From Phycisphaerales bacterium (GTDB lineage Bacteria > Planctomycetota > Phycisphaerae > Phycisphaerales > UBA1924): a stretch of DNA of 64,000 nt. Under the pieces are notes generated by a model that worked only from the letters and a program-made list of their open reading frames with translations, was not told the DNA's origin and made no database searches. Position 1 is the first letter of the stretch. The number at the start of each line of letters is the position of its first letter. The stretch covers positions 1 to 64,000 of the forward strand of contig JAJDDM010000033.1 of assembly GCA_029260315.1 (NCBI GenBank). The letters run 5' to 3'. Below, one piece after another: positions 34,455 to 43,334 of this stretch. The position numbers and the translations under genes are program-made.

Positions 34455-36437
34455 ATGCGCATGCGAATGGACTCGCGACCGGCGATCGCCCTGTTCCTCT
34501 CGCTCCTGCTCGCAAGTGCTCTTGCGACTGAGACCGATCAGTTCAGCGTGCCGCGAGGCCAGCGGATGGCCGATCTGGGCCCGTACTTCACGCGGATGGT
34601 CTACGACAACCTTGAGTCCGCCCGCAGGCAGTTCAACCGCGGCATCGAGGAAGCTCTCGAGACCAACCCGTCCGATGCCGACTGGTGGCGTTCGCCGGCG
34701 GTCGCCGCTCGGATCATGCGCCGCCAGTTCCCCCAGGCCCAGCTCCTGATCGAGGGCCTGGAATCGCGCCTGTACTCCGAGCGGTTCCGGCGCGACTATC
34801 CCGGGCAGCTCTGCGCGTACAAGGACCACGCGACGATCTTCTCCAAGCGCTCGGTGCTCGATCCCGGCCTGCCGTTCACCTGGCACATCTCCAGCACCAT
34901 CCGCATCGGCGAGGTCTACTGCGGCACCGACAAGATCGGACACTTCTTCGACAAAGGCTCGATCCTGATCGAGCACTATTTCAAGGAGCGTGCCGCCGGT
35001 TTGTCTGCCGAGGAAGCCGAGGCAAGCGCCGTGGGGCTCGGCACGGGCGACAGCGTGATCCTCGGCGAGAACGCCGTGCTGGGCTCGTGGTCCAGCGGCG
35101 TCTACTCCAACGCCGACCTCGCCTGCGATCTCAGCGGCATGCTGTTCTTCAAGAACCTCACGCTCGAAGTCACGATCGGCGATGAGACCTGGCCCCCCAT
35201 GCTCGTTCTCGAGGACGGCTACTGGCAGATCAACGACCACGTCCGGCGAGACTCGGACTTCTTCACCCGCTTCGTCACCGACCACTTCGACGAGGCTCTC
35301 AATCCCTCCAAGTTCCGCTGGGGCCTCAAGGACGACGTCCGCAAGGCCGTCGCCAGGCGCGGCCCCGACTTTCTCGACTGGTACGCCGACGCCAATGGCG
35401 CGTGGCGCTCGCGTGAGAGCTTCGACAACCAGCTCTGCGAGTTGGAGACGTTCTTCGGCCGCGACTACGGACACTCGCAGGACTGGGACGAGCTGGTGGT
35501 CATCTCGCGGACGGCGTTTCCCGACGAGGCCGAGGACGACCCGTTCATGCTCCTGCGCGAGAGCGAACGCGCCCGCCTGATCGCGATGCTCGACGCCGAT
35601 CCCTCGGCGGTTCGCGCCGTGGGACGCAAGGGCGCATCGCTGCTGCATCACGCGACGCGTGACGCCGAGCTCGTTCAGTTACTGCTCGAGCGTGAGGCCG
35701 ATCCGAACGCCCGCGACGACGCGGGCAGAACGCCACTGCACTGGGCGGCGCGATACAACACGCCCGAAGCGATCGAGGCGCTGCTGGACGCCGGGGCGGG
35801 CCCCGACGCTCGCGACCATCGCGGTCGCGCGCCTCTGCACGACGCGGCCTGTGCCGGGCACGGCGGCCCGATCGAGATCCTGGCAAGAGCGACCGGCGCG
35901 GTCGATGTCGCGGACCGCGCGGGCATGACCCCGCTCCATCTCGCGGCACGCGAGGGGCACGTCGAGGCGCTCACGATGCTTGAAGAACGCGGCGGGGACG
36001 CCGCGGCTCGCGATGCGTACGGGTGGACGCCCTGCCATCACGCGGCGTCGCGCGGGCAGACCGACATCATCGGCCTGCTCGCGGAGTTCGGTGTCAATCC
36101 GGATACTCCGGACTTGGACGGCACGCGCCCGATCCATCTCGCCGCGCGGGCCGCGATGCCGACGGCGTTCGACATGCTCGCGGCCACCGGCGCCGACGCG
36201 CTGAGCCCGAACAGCCTCGGCGCGACACCCCTGCACGAGGCCGCCCAGGCGGGCGATCCCGCGATCGTCGAACGCCTGGTCCGGGCCGGCGCATCGCTGG
36301 ATAATCGCAACATCGCCGGCAAGACCCCGATAGAGATCGCGCGCGGATGGGATCGCCACGACGCGGCCAACGTGCTGCGTCTGGCCAGCCTCGATCAGCT
36401 CGACCTGCTCGACACGCTCCGGAGCTTCGGGACATGA
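34455..36437 (+). CDS. Exported ankyrin-repeat protein with a unique N-terminal domain
   Basis: 660 residues. Signal peptide RPAIALFLSLLLASALA. Residues about 30-370 form a non-ankyrin domain with CGTDKIGHFFDKGSILIEHYFK, GSWSSGVYSNADLACDLSGMLFFKNL and WQINDHV, a pattern I recall from uncharacterised DKxGHFF-containing proteins. From about 385 come eight or so ankyrin repeats (GRTPLHWAARYNTPEAIEALLDAG, GMTPLHLAAREGHVEALTMLEERG, GATPLHEAAQAGDPAIVERLVRAG). ATG 34455 preferred (GTG 34440 and ATG 34461 also in frame). Its stop overlaps the start of the following lipoprotein gene (ATGA), implying joint expression. Confidence 0.82.
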   Translation: MRMRMDSRPAIALFLSLLLASALATETDQFSVPRGQRMADLGPYFTRMVYDNLESARRQFNRGIEEALETNPSDADWWRSPAVAARIMRRQFPQAQLLIEGLESRLYSERFRRDYPGQLCAYKDHATIFSKRSVLDPGLPFTWHISSTIRIGEVYCGTDKIGHFFDKGSILIEHYFKERAAGLSAEEAEASAVGLGTGDSVILGENAVLGSWSSGVYSNADLACDLSGMLFFKNLTLEVTIGDETWPPMLVLEDGYWQINDHVRRDSDFFTRFVTDHFDEALNPSKFRWGLKDDVRKAVARRGPDFLDWYADANGAWRSRESFDNQLCELETFFGRDYGHSQDWDELVVISRTAFPDEAEDDPFMLLRESERARLIAMLDADPSAVRAVGRKGASLLHHATRDAELVQLLLEREADPNARDDAGRTPLHWAARYNTPEAIEALLDAGAGPDARDHRGRAPLHDAACAGHGGPIEILARATGAVDVADRAGMTPLHLAAREGHVEALTMLEERGGDAAARDAYGWTPCHHAASRGQTDIIGLLAEFGVNPDTPDLDGTRPIHLAARAAMPTAFDMLAATGADALSPNSLGATPLHEAAQAGDPAIVERLVRAGASLDNRNIAGKTPIEIARGWDRHDAANVLRLASLDQLDLLDTLRSFGT

Positions 36438-37015
36438 CCGCCGCCAGACGCACAGCACGCATCTTCCTTGGCGCCCTCATCGCGTGCGCCCTCATGGGAT
36501 GCTCGGGCGGACCGATCGCCAAGTGGCAGGACGCTGTCGAGCACCATGTGATCGAGCACGCCCAGGGCGACATGAACGCCCTGCGCACCGCGTCGCCCGA
36601 GGGCGACCGCTTCGACTTCGTCGATCGGCGGGCCAAGCTCACCGAGATGTTCCCCTCCAACCGGCGCGATGTGCACGCGCTGGTGCTCGGAAGAACAGAG
36701 GTGCAGGACCATACCTGGCAGGTCTTCCTGCTCGGCGTCGTCCATTACTCGGGCGTGCTCGATCGCTTCCCGCTCGAACCCAAAGGCGTCGACGACATCC
36801 GCCTCGCACTCGCGCGCGTCACCGACGCCGGCACACTCGCATGGATCATGTCAAAGCCCGACGACGATACGATCGAGACGTATCTCGGGGCGCAGGACGG
36901 CGACCCCGCTTTTCCAACGCCTCGCGACATGATCGAGGTCGAGATCGGCGACGCGGCTATCCGCGCGATCGACGCGAACTCCGGTGCGACATGGTCGATT
37001 GAGTTGGATCGATGA
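36434..37015 (+). CDS. Lipoprotein of unknown function
   Basis: 193 residues. MTAARRTARIFLGALIACALMGC ends in a lipobox (LMGC), so it is probably anchored in the outer or inner membrane. The mature part has no recognised domain: KWQDAVEHHVIEHAQGDMNALRT, then RRDVHALVLGRTEVQDHTWQVFLLGVVHYSGVLDRFPLEP with beta character. It is translationally coupled to the ankyrin gene and probably works with it at the envelope. No paralog in the window. Confidence 0.8.
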   Translation: MTAARRTARIFLGALIACALMGCSGGPIAKWQDAVEHHVIEHAQGDMNALRTASPEGDRFDFVDRRAKLTEMFPSNRRDVHALVLGRTEVQDHTWQVFLLGVVHYSGVLDRFPLEPKGVDDIRLALARVTDAGTLAWIMSKPDDDTIETYLGAQDGDPAFPTPRDMIEVEIGDAAIRAIDANSGATWSIELDR

Positions 37016-37123
37016 CACCAGATCGCACAACTTTCCGATCGGTGTGTGTCGCCCGGCGACCTCGCTGAGAATGGCAATCGCAAAGTCAAGCCATTGCATC
37101 GCCCCGGAGGGGCATGGCGATCT

Positions 37124-37257
37124 TGGCGAGGGGCGATAGCCCCTCGGAGAGCAGCAAGGGTATCCAGCCGCGGAGCGGCGCTCGAAGCGAGAGTTTCGAG
37201 CGCCGCTCCGCGGCTGTGCGCGTCAATGCACAATCGAGGGGCTATCGCCCCTCGCCA
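37124..37257. repeat. Nested perfect palindromic element
   Basis: Outer arms 37124-37146 (begins TGGCGAGGGGCGATAGCCCC) and 37235-37257 are perfect 23-base reverse complements. Inside, arms 37165-37186 (begins CAGCCGCGGAGCGGCGCTCG) and 37195-37216 are perfect 22-base reverse complements around an 8-base loop. Each outer arm is itself a hairpin (CGAGGGGC..GCCCCTCG). A diverged relative is at 27405-27515. The gap 37016-37334 has no coding potential that I trust. Confidence 0.93.
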
Positions 37258-37334
37258 CATTCGCACCGCCACATCCGTGGCGAGAACTCGTCCCGAAAAC
37301 ACCTCGTTGCGCAAGGACGAGCCGAAGCCAGCCC

Positions 37335-38009
37335 TTACTTCAGCTCCACCGACCAGTACGCATCGTCCAGGAACGCCCGCCACGACGAGTACTTCTGATC
37401 GTTCAGTCGCAGCGTCAGCAGCGGATTGCGCTTCGGCCGCGCCGGGCGCCGGATCAGCTTCATCCCCGCCTGCGCCGGCGTCCTGCCGCCCTTGCGGGCG
37501 TTGCACCGGATGCACGCGCACACGAGATTCGTCCACGAGTCCTCTCCGCCGGTGATCCGCGGCACCACATGGTCGATGCTCAACTCGGCGGTCCCGAAGT
37601 GCTTGCCGCAGTACTGGCAGACGTTGCGATCGCGCGCGAACAGGTTCCGGCGGTTCAGCTTCACTTCCTGGCGCGGCAGGCGGTCGTAGCCGAGCAACCG
37701 GATGATCCTGGGCACCGGGATCTCCAGACTCACCGTCCGCACCCAGTCGTACTCCTCGCGCGGGAACAACTCACGGAGCTCTGCGATCTCCTGCCAACTC
37801 TCGAAATCAAAGTTCAGATACTGCCCGTCCTGGACATCGATCACCTCGGCGACCTCGCGGGCGAGCAGACAGAACGCCCGGCGCGCGGTCACCACTCGCA
37901 CGGCCATGTAGCCGCGGTTGAGCACCAGCACCTTGGCGTTCAGCCCCTGCCAGAGCGCCGCCGCCACGTCCGATGTCGCCTGCCCGTCCTGTCGCTTCGT
38001 CCAGCTCAT
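37335..38009 (-). CDS. HNH endonuclease family protein
   Basis: 224 residues. The C-terminal part holds a canonical HNH/McrA-type domain: CQYCGKHFGTAELSIDHVVPRITGGEDSWTNLVCACIRCNARKGGRTPAQAGM, with two CxxC zinc pairs and the catalytic DHV..N..C core. The N-terminal 100 residues (KVLVLNRGYMAVRVVTARRAFCLLAREVAEVI) match the usual pattern of stand-alone HNH proteins widespread in bacteria. Not obviously part of a restriction system or intron. ATG 38009 is preferred; the frame is open to 38207. The 213-base gap to purH contains nothing else visible. Confidence 0.9.
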   Translation of the reverse strand: MSWTKRQDGQATSDVAAALWQGLNAKVLVLNRGYMAVRVVTARRAFCLLAREVAEVIDVQDGQYLNFDFESWQEIAELRELFPREEYDWVRTVSLEIPVPRIIRLLGYDRLPRQEVKLNRRNLFARDRNVCQYCGKHFGTAELSIDHVVPRITGGEDSWTNLVCACIRCNARKGGRTPAQAGMKLIRRPARPKRNPLLTLRLNDQKYSSWRAFLDDAYWSVELK

Positions 38010-38222
38010 GTCCTGTTCCAACACTCGCCCGATCGCGACCCCGCCCAGGCGGGGCCCTGTGCCAATGGGCCCAGATATACCCCCAAGAGCGTAGCGGCGA
38101 GGCGTCTGTTTGCAAAATTGCTGGGTCGGCCGGGGGCAGAACGGTCGGACTTCGCGCGATCCGAACCCCCCCGGCGGGCCGGGATGGCCCATCAGACTCG
38201 CGTGCATTGATTCCCCGGGTGG

Positions 38223-39818
38223 TCAGTGGCGGAATCGGCGGACGCCGGTCGTGTAGCAGGAGACGCCCCGGGACTCGCAGAGCTCGAAGGTCTCGGCATC
38301 GCGCTTCGACCCGCCCGGGTGGACGATCAGATCGACGCCCGCGTCGATCAACAGCTTCGGCCCGTCCGAGAACGGAAAGTACGCGTCGCTGAACGCGATC
38401 GCCCCGCGCGTCCGTTCGCCGGCCTTCTCGATCGCGATGCGGCACGCATTCACGCGATCCATCTGGCCCGCCCCGCCGCCGAACAGCCGCACGCCGACGC
38501 CATCGACGCCACCGATCGCGATCGCGTTGGAGGTGAGGGCCCGTGCGCACAGCTCCAGCATCGCCGCGGCGCTGAGACGATCCTGATCCGCCGGCGGGCC
38601 CGCTTGGTGCGTCCACGCCGCGGGATCCGGAGCGAGCGCATCGCGCTGTTGCACGAGCATGCCGCCGCGTACAGTGCGATGCTCCCACGAGGGCGCGTCC
38701 TGGGCGTCGATCGCTCCTACCTCGAGCAGACGCACATTCTTCCAGCGCGCCCGCAGGCGCTTCAGGGCCGCGTTATCGAACGCCGGGGCGATGACGACCT
38801 CGAAGAACGCGTCCTCGGCGCAGATCCGCTCGCTCGCCTTGTCATCGATCAGTGCGTTGACGGCGAGGATGCCGCCGAATGCCGCCAGCGGATCGCCGGC
38901 GATCGCCAGGCCGACCGCCTCGCGGGGCGAGGATGCCATCGCCGCGCCGCATGGATTCGTGTGTTTGATCACGCACACCCCGACGCGATCGGCGCTGACC
39001 GATCGCAGCGCGATCGCCAGACCCAACGCCGCGTCGGCGTCGAGGATGTTGTTGTAGCTCAGTTCCTTGCCGTGGAGCTGCTCAGCCTCGACGACCGATG
39101 GTGATGCTCGTTTGGTGCGGTACAGCGCCGCCGCCTGATGCGGATTCTCGCCGTAGCGCAGCGACGCCACACGCTCGCCCTGGATCGCCAGGCTCCGCGG
39201 CGTTTCCTCATCGCCCGATTCCCCGCCGTCCACAGAGGCGAGATACGCGGCGATCGCGCCGTCGTACGCCGCGGTTCGGGCGAACGCCGCCGCCGCGAGG
39301 CTTCGCCGAAGCTCCGGCGTCGTCGCCCCGTCGTTCTCTCGCATCGCCTCGACGACGCGGGCGTACTGCGCGGGATCGGTCACGACGGTCACCCAGTCGC
39401 AGTTCTTCGCCGCGGCTCGGATCATCCCCGGCCCGCCGATATCGATCTGCTCGACCGCCTCCTCGCGCGAGACGCCCTCGCGGGCCACCGTCGCCTCGAA
39501 CGGATAGAGATTCACGCAGACCAGATCGATCGGCTCGATCTGGTTCTCGCGCATCGCTTCGCCGTCGACATCGCGCCTCGCGAGGATCCCGCCGTGGATC
39601 TTGGGGTGCAGGGTCTTGACCCGCCCCGCCATGATCTCGGGAAAGCCCGTGACCTCCGAGACATCGCGGACGGCGATGCCGGCCTCGCGGATCGCCCGCG
39701 CCGTGCCGCCGGTCGAGATCAGCTCGACGCCCATCTCCACGAGCGCGCCGGCGAACGCGACCAGGCCCTCCTTGTCGCTGACGCTGAGCAGCGCTCGCCG
39801 GACGATCGCCTCTGCCAT
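38223..39818 (-). CDS. purH: Bifunctional AICAR transformylase/IMP cyclohydrolase
   Basis: 531 residues. Catalyses the last two steps of purine synthesis. The N-terminal IMP cyclohydrolase (MGS-like) domain shows RALLSVSDKEGLVAFA, ELISTGGTARAIREAGI, GRVKTLHPKIHGGIL and NLYPFEATV. The transformylase part has RYGENPHQAAALY, GKELSYNNILDADAAL, VCVIKHTNPCGAA (active-site Lys-His), FGGILAVN and SDAYFPFSDGP. Length is normal. The start codon shares one base with the stop of the BamB-like gene (TGATG), so both may be on one transcript. Confidence 0.97.
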   Translation of the reverse strand: MAEAIVRRALLSVSDKEGLVAFAGALVEMGVELISTGGTARAIREAGIAVRDVSEVTGFPEIMAGRVKTLHPKIHGGILARRDVDGEAMRENQIEPIDLVCVNLYPFEATVAREGVSREEAVEQIDIGGPGMIRAAAKNCDWVTVVTDPAQYARVVEAMRENDGATTPELRRSLAAAAFARTAAYDGAIAAYLASVDGGESGDEETPRSLAIQGERVASLRYGENPHQAAALYRTKRASPSVVEAEQLHGKELSYNNILDADAALGLAIALRSVSADRVGVCVIKHTNPCGAAMASSPREAVGLAIAGDPLAAFGGILAVNALIDDKASERICAEDAFFEVVIAPAFDNAALKRLRARWKNVRLLEVGAIDAQDAPSWEHRTVRGGMLVQQRDALAPDPAAWTHQAGPPADQDRLSAAAMLELCARALTSNAIAIGGVDGVGVRLFGGGAGQMDRVNACRIAIEKAGERTRGAIAFSDAYFPFSDGPKLLIDAGVDLIVHPGGSKRDAETFELCESRGVSCYTTGVRRFRH

Positions 39819-40984
39819 CAGAACCGCGTGACGAACTTGGCGACGCCGCCGCCCTCGCCCCAGGCGTACAGGTTCCCGTCGACGAACCGATCGAACGCGA
39901 TCCCCGCGACCGTCGGCAGCGACACGCGCTGGTACACAACGCCGGAGGTCGGGCTCAGCGTGAACGCCTCGCGGGTCTCGCTATTGAACACCACGAGCCG
40001 CCCGTCATGTACGCCGACGACCTCGCCCTGAACCTCGTCGTTCGTCCATTGCACCCGCCCGTTGCGCTGATCCAGCGAGACCAGCCCGCGATCGGTCGTG
40101 CTCACCAGCAGGGCACCGCCGAACGCCACCGGCTGCACCCGCAGCGGCCGGGACGTCTGGAACCGCCAGATCGCCCGCGAGGGATTCCCCGGATCGAACG
40201 CCCAGACCGACTGATCGAGGCTCGCCACGAAGAAAAGCATGTCGCCGGCGACCGGCGCCGTGACCGCGCCGTCGTAGATCGCGCCCAGCCCGAACAGCGT
40301 GCCGCTGATCGCTTCCAGGCTCACGATCTGCCCGGAGTCGGCGACGCCGACGACGGCCCCGTGGACGTACGTCGGCCCGGCCTGGATCGGCCCGTCGAGG
40401 TCGTGCCCCCACAACCGCGCACCGGTGGTGAACGAATGGGCCATGACCTCGCCGCCCGCTGTCCCGTAGATCGCGATGTCGCCCACGATCACCGGACCCG
40501 TGCTCACGACCTTCGCCAGGTTCTGGCGGGCCAGCAGGTTCCCGGTATCGGCCTGCAACGCATGCACATCCGACTCGCTGGAGACCAGCACCGCCGCCGT
40601 CCCCCGCCAGTTGTACGGGTAGATCGACACATACTTGGTCAGGGCGCTCCCCAGGCGGTTGTCCCAGCGCAGCCTTCCCGTCGACGGCTCCAGATAGGAC
40701 ACCGTGCTCCCGGTCTCCTGCACGACGACGTTGTTCGCGTCGACGTACACCTCGCGGACCCGCCCGTTCTTGGTCATGGTCGGGAATCCCGACCACTCCC
40801 GCCGGAACCCGATCTCGCCGAAGGCCTCGTCGTCCGCCGACAACGCCTTCGCGTCGCCCTTGGACTGCCCGATCCCCACCGAGGCGCATCCGCCCGCCAG
40901 GAGAGCCCCCCCGAGAAGAGCCAAGGAGCCGACGCACGCGATCGCGAGCGAGCAGCTCAGTTGCCGAATCAGTTTTCGCGCCAT
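39818..40984 (-). CDS. PQQ-like beta-propeller lipoprotein (BamB-like)
   Basis: 388 residues. N-terminal MARKLIRQLSCSLAIACVGSLALLGGALLAGGC gives a signal peptide with lipobox LAGGC. The rest is a beta propeller with recurring PQQ-like blades (STGRLRWDNRLG, TGNLLARQNLAKVVSTGPVIVGDIAIYGTAGGEVMAHSFTTGARLWGHDL, RNGRVQWTNDEVQGEVVGVHDGRLVVF). BamB in the outer-membrane assembly complex has the same layout, but other bam genes are absent here, so the role is inference. ATG 40984 chosen; the upstream open frame to 41215 is a shadow. Confidence 0.85.
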   Translation of the reverse strand: MARKLIRQLSCSLAIACVGSLALLGGALLAGGCASVGIGQSKGDAKALSADDEAFGEIGFRREWSGFPTMTKNGRVREVYVDANNVVVQETGSTVSYLEPSTGRLRWDNRLGSALTKYVSIYPYNWRGTAAVLVSSESDVHALQADTGNLLARQNLAKVVSTGPVIVGDIAIYGTAGGEVMAHSFTTGARLWGHDLDGPIQAGPTYVHGAVVGVADSGQIVSLEAISGTLFGLGAIYDGAVTAPVAGDMLFFVASLDQSVWAFDPGNPSRAIWRFQTSRPLRVQPVAFGGALLVSTTDRGLVSLDQRNGRVQWTNDEVQGEVVGVHDGRLVVFNSETREAFTLSPTSGVVYQRVSLPTVAGIAFDRFVDGNLYAWGEGGGVAKFVTRF

Positions 40985-41244
40985 GTTCTGCGTATCTCCG
41001 CGGCGAGCAGCTCGCCTCCAAGGGGTCTCCGATCCGTGCAACCGGGCCATTCGGATCCGCCATCGCCCCGCCCGGGCCCTGAACACCCCTCCCAAAGGGC
41101 CCGATCGCCCGACGATCCGCCCAGCCGAGGGGAGTCGGAGTATCGAGCCGGCCCGGCGCGGGGTCAAGCAGCCGCGTCGAGTTCCCCCATGCGAACTTTT
41201 CCCGCCCGCTCGCACCCGCCCCGCTCTCGCCCAACGATCTGACC

Positions 41245-41856
41245 ATGTTCACCGGGCTCGTCCAGGCCGTCGGCAGGGTCGCCGATCTCTCCCCCACCGC
41301 CGCCGGCGTCCGCCTGCGGATCGACCCCGCCGACTGGGCCCATCGCCCCCAACCCGGCGAATCCATCGCCGTCAGCGGCTGCTGCCTGACCCTCGCAGAG
41401 CCCGTGGGCGAAGCTCGCCTCCTCGTCTTCGACGCGATCCCCGAGACCCTCCGCCTCACCACCCTCGCCGACCTCCAGCGGGGCTCGCGGGTCAACCTCG
41501 AACCCTGCTGCACCCCCACCACCCTCCTCGGCGGGCACATCGTCCAGGGCCACATCGACGGCGTCGGCGAGGTCGCCAGCGTCGTGACCGAGGGTGAGTA
41601 TCGCGTCCGGATCCGCCCACCGCGTGGGTTGATGGAGTTCGTGACGCCGAAGGGGTCGGTGTGCGTGGATGGGGTGTCACTGACGATCGCGGGGCTGGGA
41701 GACGACTGGTTCGAGGTGGCGCTGATCCCGACGACGCTGCGGGAAACGACGTTGGGCGAACTCGCGGCGGGGTCGCGTGTCAATCTGGAAATGGACGTAT
41801 TGGCGAAGACGCTGGTGCATTGGGCAAGGGTCTGGGGTCTGGGAGCGAGGGGCTAG
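41245..41856 (+). CDS. ribE: Riboflavin synthase alpha subunit
   Basis: 203 residues. Converts two lumazines into riboflavin. The two related barrel halves are visible: MFTGLVQAVGRV, ESIAVSGCCLTLAE, LQRGSRVNLEP and then GGHIVQGHIDGVGEV, KGSVCVDGVSLTIAGLGDDWFEVALIPTTLRETTLGELAAGSRVNLEMD. The MFTG start is diagnostic. The C-terminal residues RVWGLGARG are encoded by a short copy of the GGTCTGG repeat, apparently extending the frame past the usual KYV/ARY end. No FMN riboswitch is seen upstream, and other rib genes are not in the window. Confidence 0.95.
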   Translation: MFTGLVQAVGRVADLSPTAAGVRLRIDPADWAHRPQPGESIAVSGCCLTLAEPVGEARLLVFDAIPETLRLTTLADLQRGSRVNLEPCCTPTTLLGGHIVQGHIDGVGEVASVVTEGEYRVRIRPPRGLMEFVTPKGSVCVDGVSLTIAGLGDDWFEVALIPTTLRETTLGELAAGSRVNLEMDVLAKTLVHWARVWGLGARG

Positions 41857-42007
41857 GGTCGCGCGGCGGGAACCGGTATGCTGAAGAGAGGTCACAAAGC
41901 TCCGCAATGAAGCACCAGCGCGCAACATGGAGGATTCTCGTTCACTTTGTGCTTTGCGGCCTGTGCGGAATGTTGGTGAGTGTGACCTGCCCCCATTGAA
42001 TGACCTG

Positions 42008-43185
42008 CCCCATCTATGCACGAGCCGAGAGGCCCAAGCCGCTCTCGAGCACGCCGTCGCGCCTGCGGGAAGCGATCCGATCGCCGGTTACGCCATCTGC
42101 GCCTCCTCGTTCAGTTGGTTCATCTGATGGAACAGCCAACGCACCCAGCGGTTGGCGATCGCCGCGACGACCACGCTGCCGGGCTTGCCGCGTTCCAACA
42201 GCTGCTCGCGCAATGCGCGCCAACGCGGATCGTGCCGGCCCAAGCGGTGCGCCGCCTCGATCAGTGTCGCACGCAATGCGCCATTGCCGGCTTTGACCAG
42301 CCCGGCATCGGCCACACGCTCACCGCTGGACGCGTTCCGCGGGCTCAATCCGCAGAACCGGGCCATCTGCTTGCCCGAACCGAACCGATCGAACCTGCCG
42401 ATCTCTGCCCGCAACACCCACGCCGTCACCGGCCCGATCCCGCGCAGGCCCATCAGTCGCCCGACGATTCGATCGTCGCGGGTGAGCTCACGCAGGCGAC
42501 GCTCGCACGCGTCAATCCGCGTGCAGAACCAAGCGATCTCCTCCAGCAACCTGTCGGCCACCCACCGGCCCTGCGCGCTCAACTGATTGGTCTCGCCCAG
42601 CCATCGCATCCAACCCGCGCTCCACGCTCGCGCAGGCCCTTTCACACGCTGCTCTCGCAGAACCGCGCGCACCCGCAACTTGCTCGACCGCCGGCTGTTG
42701 GCCAGGCTCTGGCGGTGCCGCGTGAGACAACGCACCTCGCGCACATGCCGAGGCGCCAGCCACATCCGTGGCAGGTATCCCACCCGCGTGAGGTCCGCCA
42801 GCAGCCGCGCGTCGGAGAAGTCGCTCTTGTCCGGCGAGCTCTTCATCCGCTTGGCGTAGCCCGGATGGCACAACTCCACGTTCCAACCGGCCTCCTCGGC
42901 CAGGGCCTCGGCGAACTCCGTGGCCCCGCAACAAGATTCGATCGCCACCCGCACCACCCGGCCGCACGCCCCGGCCGCCTCCAAGGTCGCGCCGACCTCG
43001 CTGGGACATCTCCGGTTGAGCAACACGCTCCCAGACCCATCCAGCACACACACCTGCACGGCAGATTGGTGATAGTCCAACCCCACGAACACTGGTACCC
43101 TCGTCATGTCTGCTGCTCCTTTCGGGATTCTCGGTCACCCACATGGGATACCAAGGGAGCAGCAGGCCTTCATCCCCATCTATGC
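42008..43185 (-). mobile_element. IS110-family insertion element (boundaries provisional)
   Basis: A single transposase gene is flanked by a 12-base direct repeat, CCCCATCTATGC, at 42008-42019 and 43174-43185. IS110 elements lack terminal inverted repeats and carry a guide (bridge) RNA in a non-coding end, so the repeat could be the recombination core or chance; the true ends may lie a little outside. The left limit of the plausible right side is the RRM terminator at 43272. TGACCTGCCCC also occurs twice at 41987-42011, next to one end. Confidence 0.5.
42088..43107 (-). CDS. IS110-family transposase
   Basis: 339 residues. N-terminal RuvC-like DEDD domain: Asp11 in VGLDYHQ, Glu57 in VAIESCCG, Asp96 and Asp99 in DKSDFSDARLLADL. 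A coiled linker region leads to the C-terminal Tnp20 domain LMGLRGIGPVTAWVLRAEIGRFDRFGSGKQMARFCGLSPRNASSGE, which contains the Ser-rich catalytic segment. Length is normal and no frameshift is seen, so the element may be active. AAAGGAG lies ahead of ATG 43107. The cargo-free layout fits IS110. Confidence 0.95.
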   Translation of the reverse strand: MTRVPVFVGLDYHQSAVQVCVLDGSGSVLLNRRCPSEVGATLEAAGACGRVVRVAIESCCGATEFAEALAEEAGWNVELCHPGYAKRMKSSPDKSDFSDARLLADLTRVGYLPRMWLAPRHVREVRCLTRHRQSLANSRRSSKLRVRAVLREQRVKGPARAWSAGWMRWLGETNQLSAQGRWVADRLLEEIAWFCTRIDACERRLRELTRDDRIVGRLMGLRGIGPVTAWVLRAEIGRFDRFGSGKQMARFCGLSPRNASSGERVADAGLVKAGNGALRATLIEAAHRLGRHDPRWRALREQLLERGKPGSVVVAAIANRWVRWLFHQMNQLNEEAQMA

Positions 43186-43271
43186 GCTCCATACCTACAC
43201 CCCTCCACCTCTTCCATCGCCACGAAGTCGAGCCCATGCCGCCAACCGCTTCGCCCAAGTCACTCCCTATC

Positions 43272-43296
43272 AAAAAAACAACCGAGACCTCTCGGC
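43272..43296 (-). terminator. Intrinsic terminator of the first RRM gene
   Basis: On the minus strand, CCGAGA-GG-TCTCGG is a perfect 6-bp stem, followed by TTG and a run of seven T. It lies about 40 bases past the stop of the RRM gene at 43335 and reads in its direction. Confidence 0.75.
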
Positions 43297-43334
43297 CTCG
43301 GCTTTCGATCTGGCATGAACGGACTTACCGACTG

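Noticed and set aside
40005-41783. 592-codon minus-strand frame over the BamB-like and ribE genes
   Set aside because: Runs through two better supported genes in another frame and on the other strand; no motif.
41245-41856. FMN riboswitch control of ribE
   Set aside because: The 260 bases upstream do not show the conserved FMN aptamer segments.
41661-41999. 112-codon frame over the end of ribE and the intergenic region
   Set aside because: Mostly out-of-frame ribE; only the tail is intergenic and has no support.
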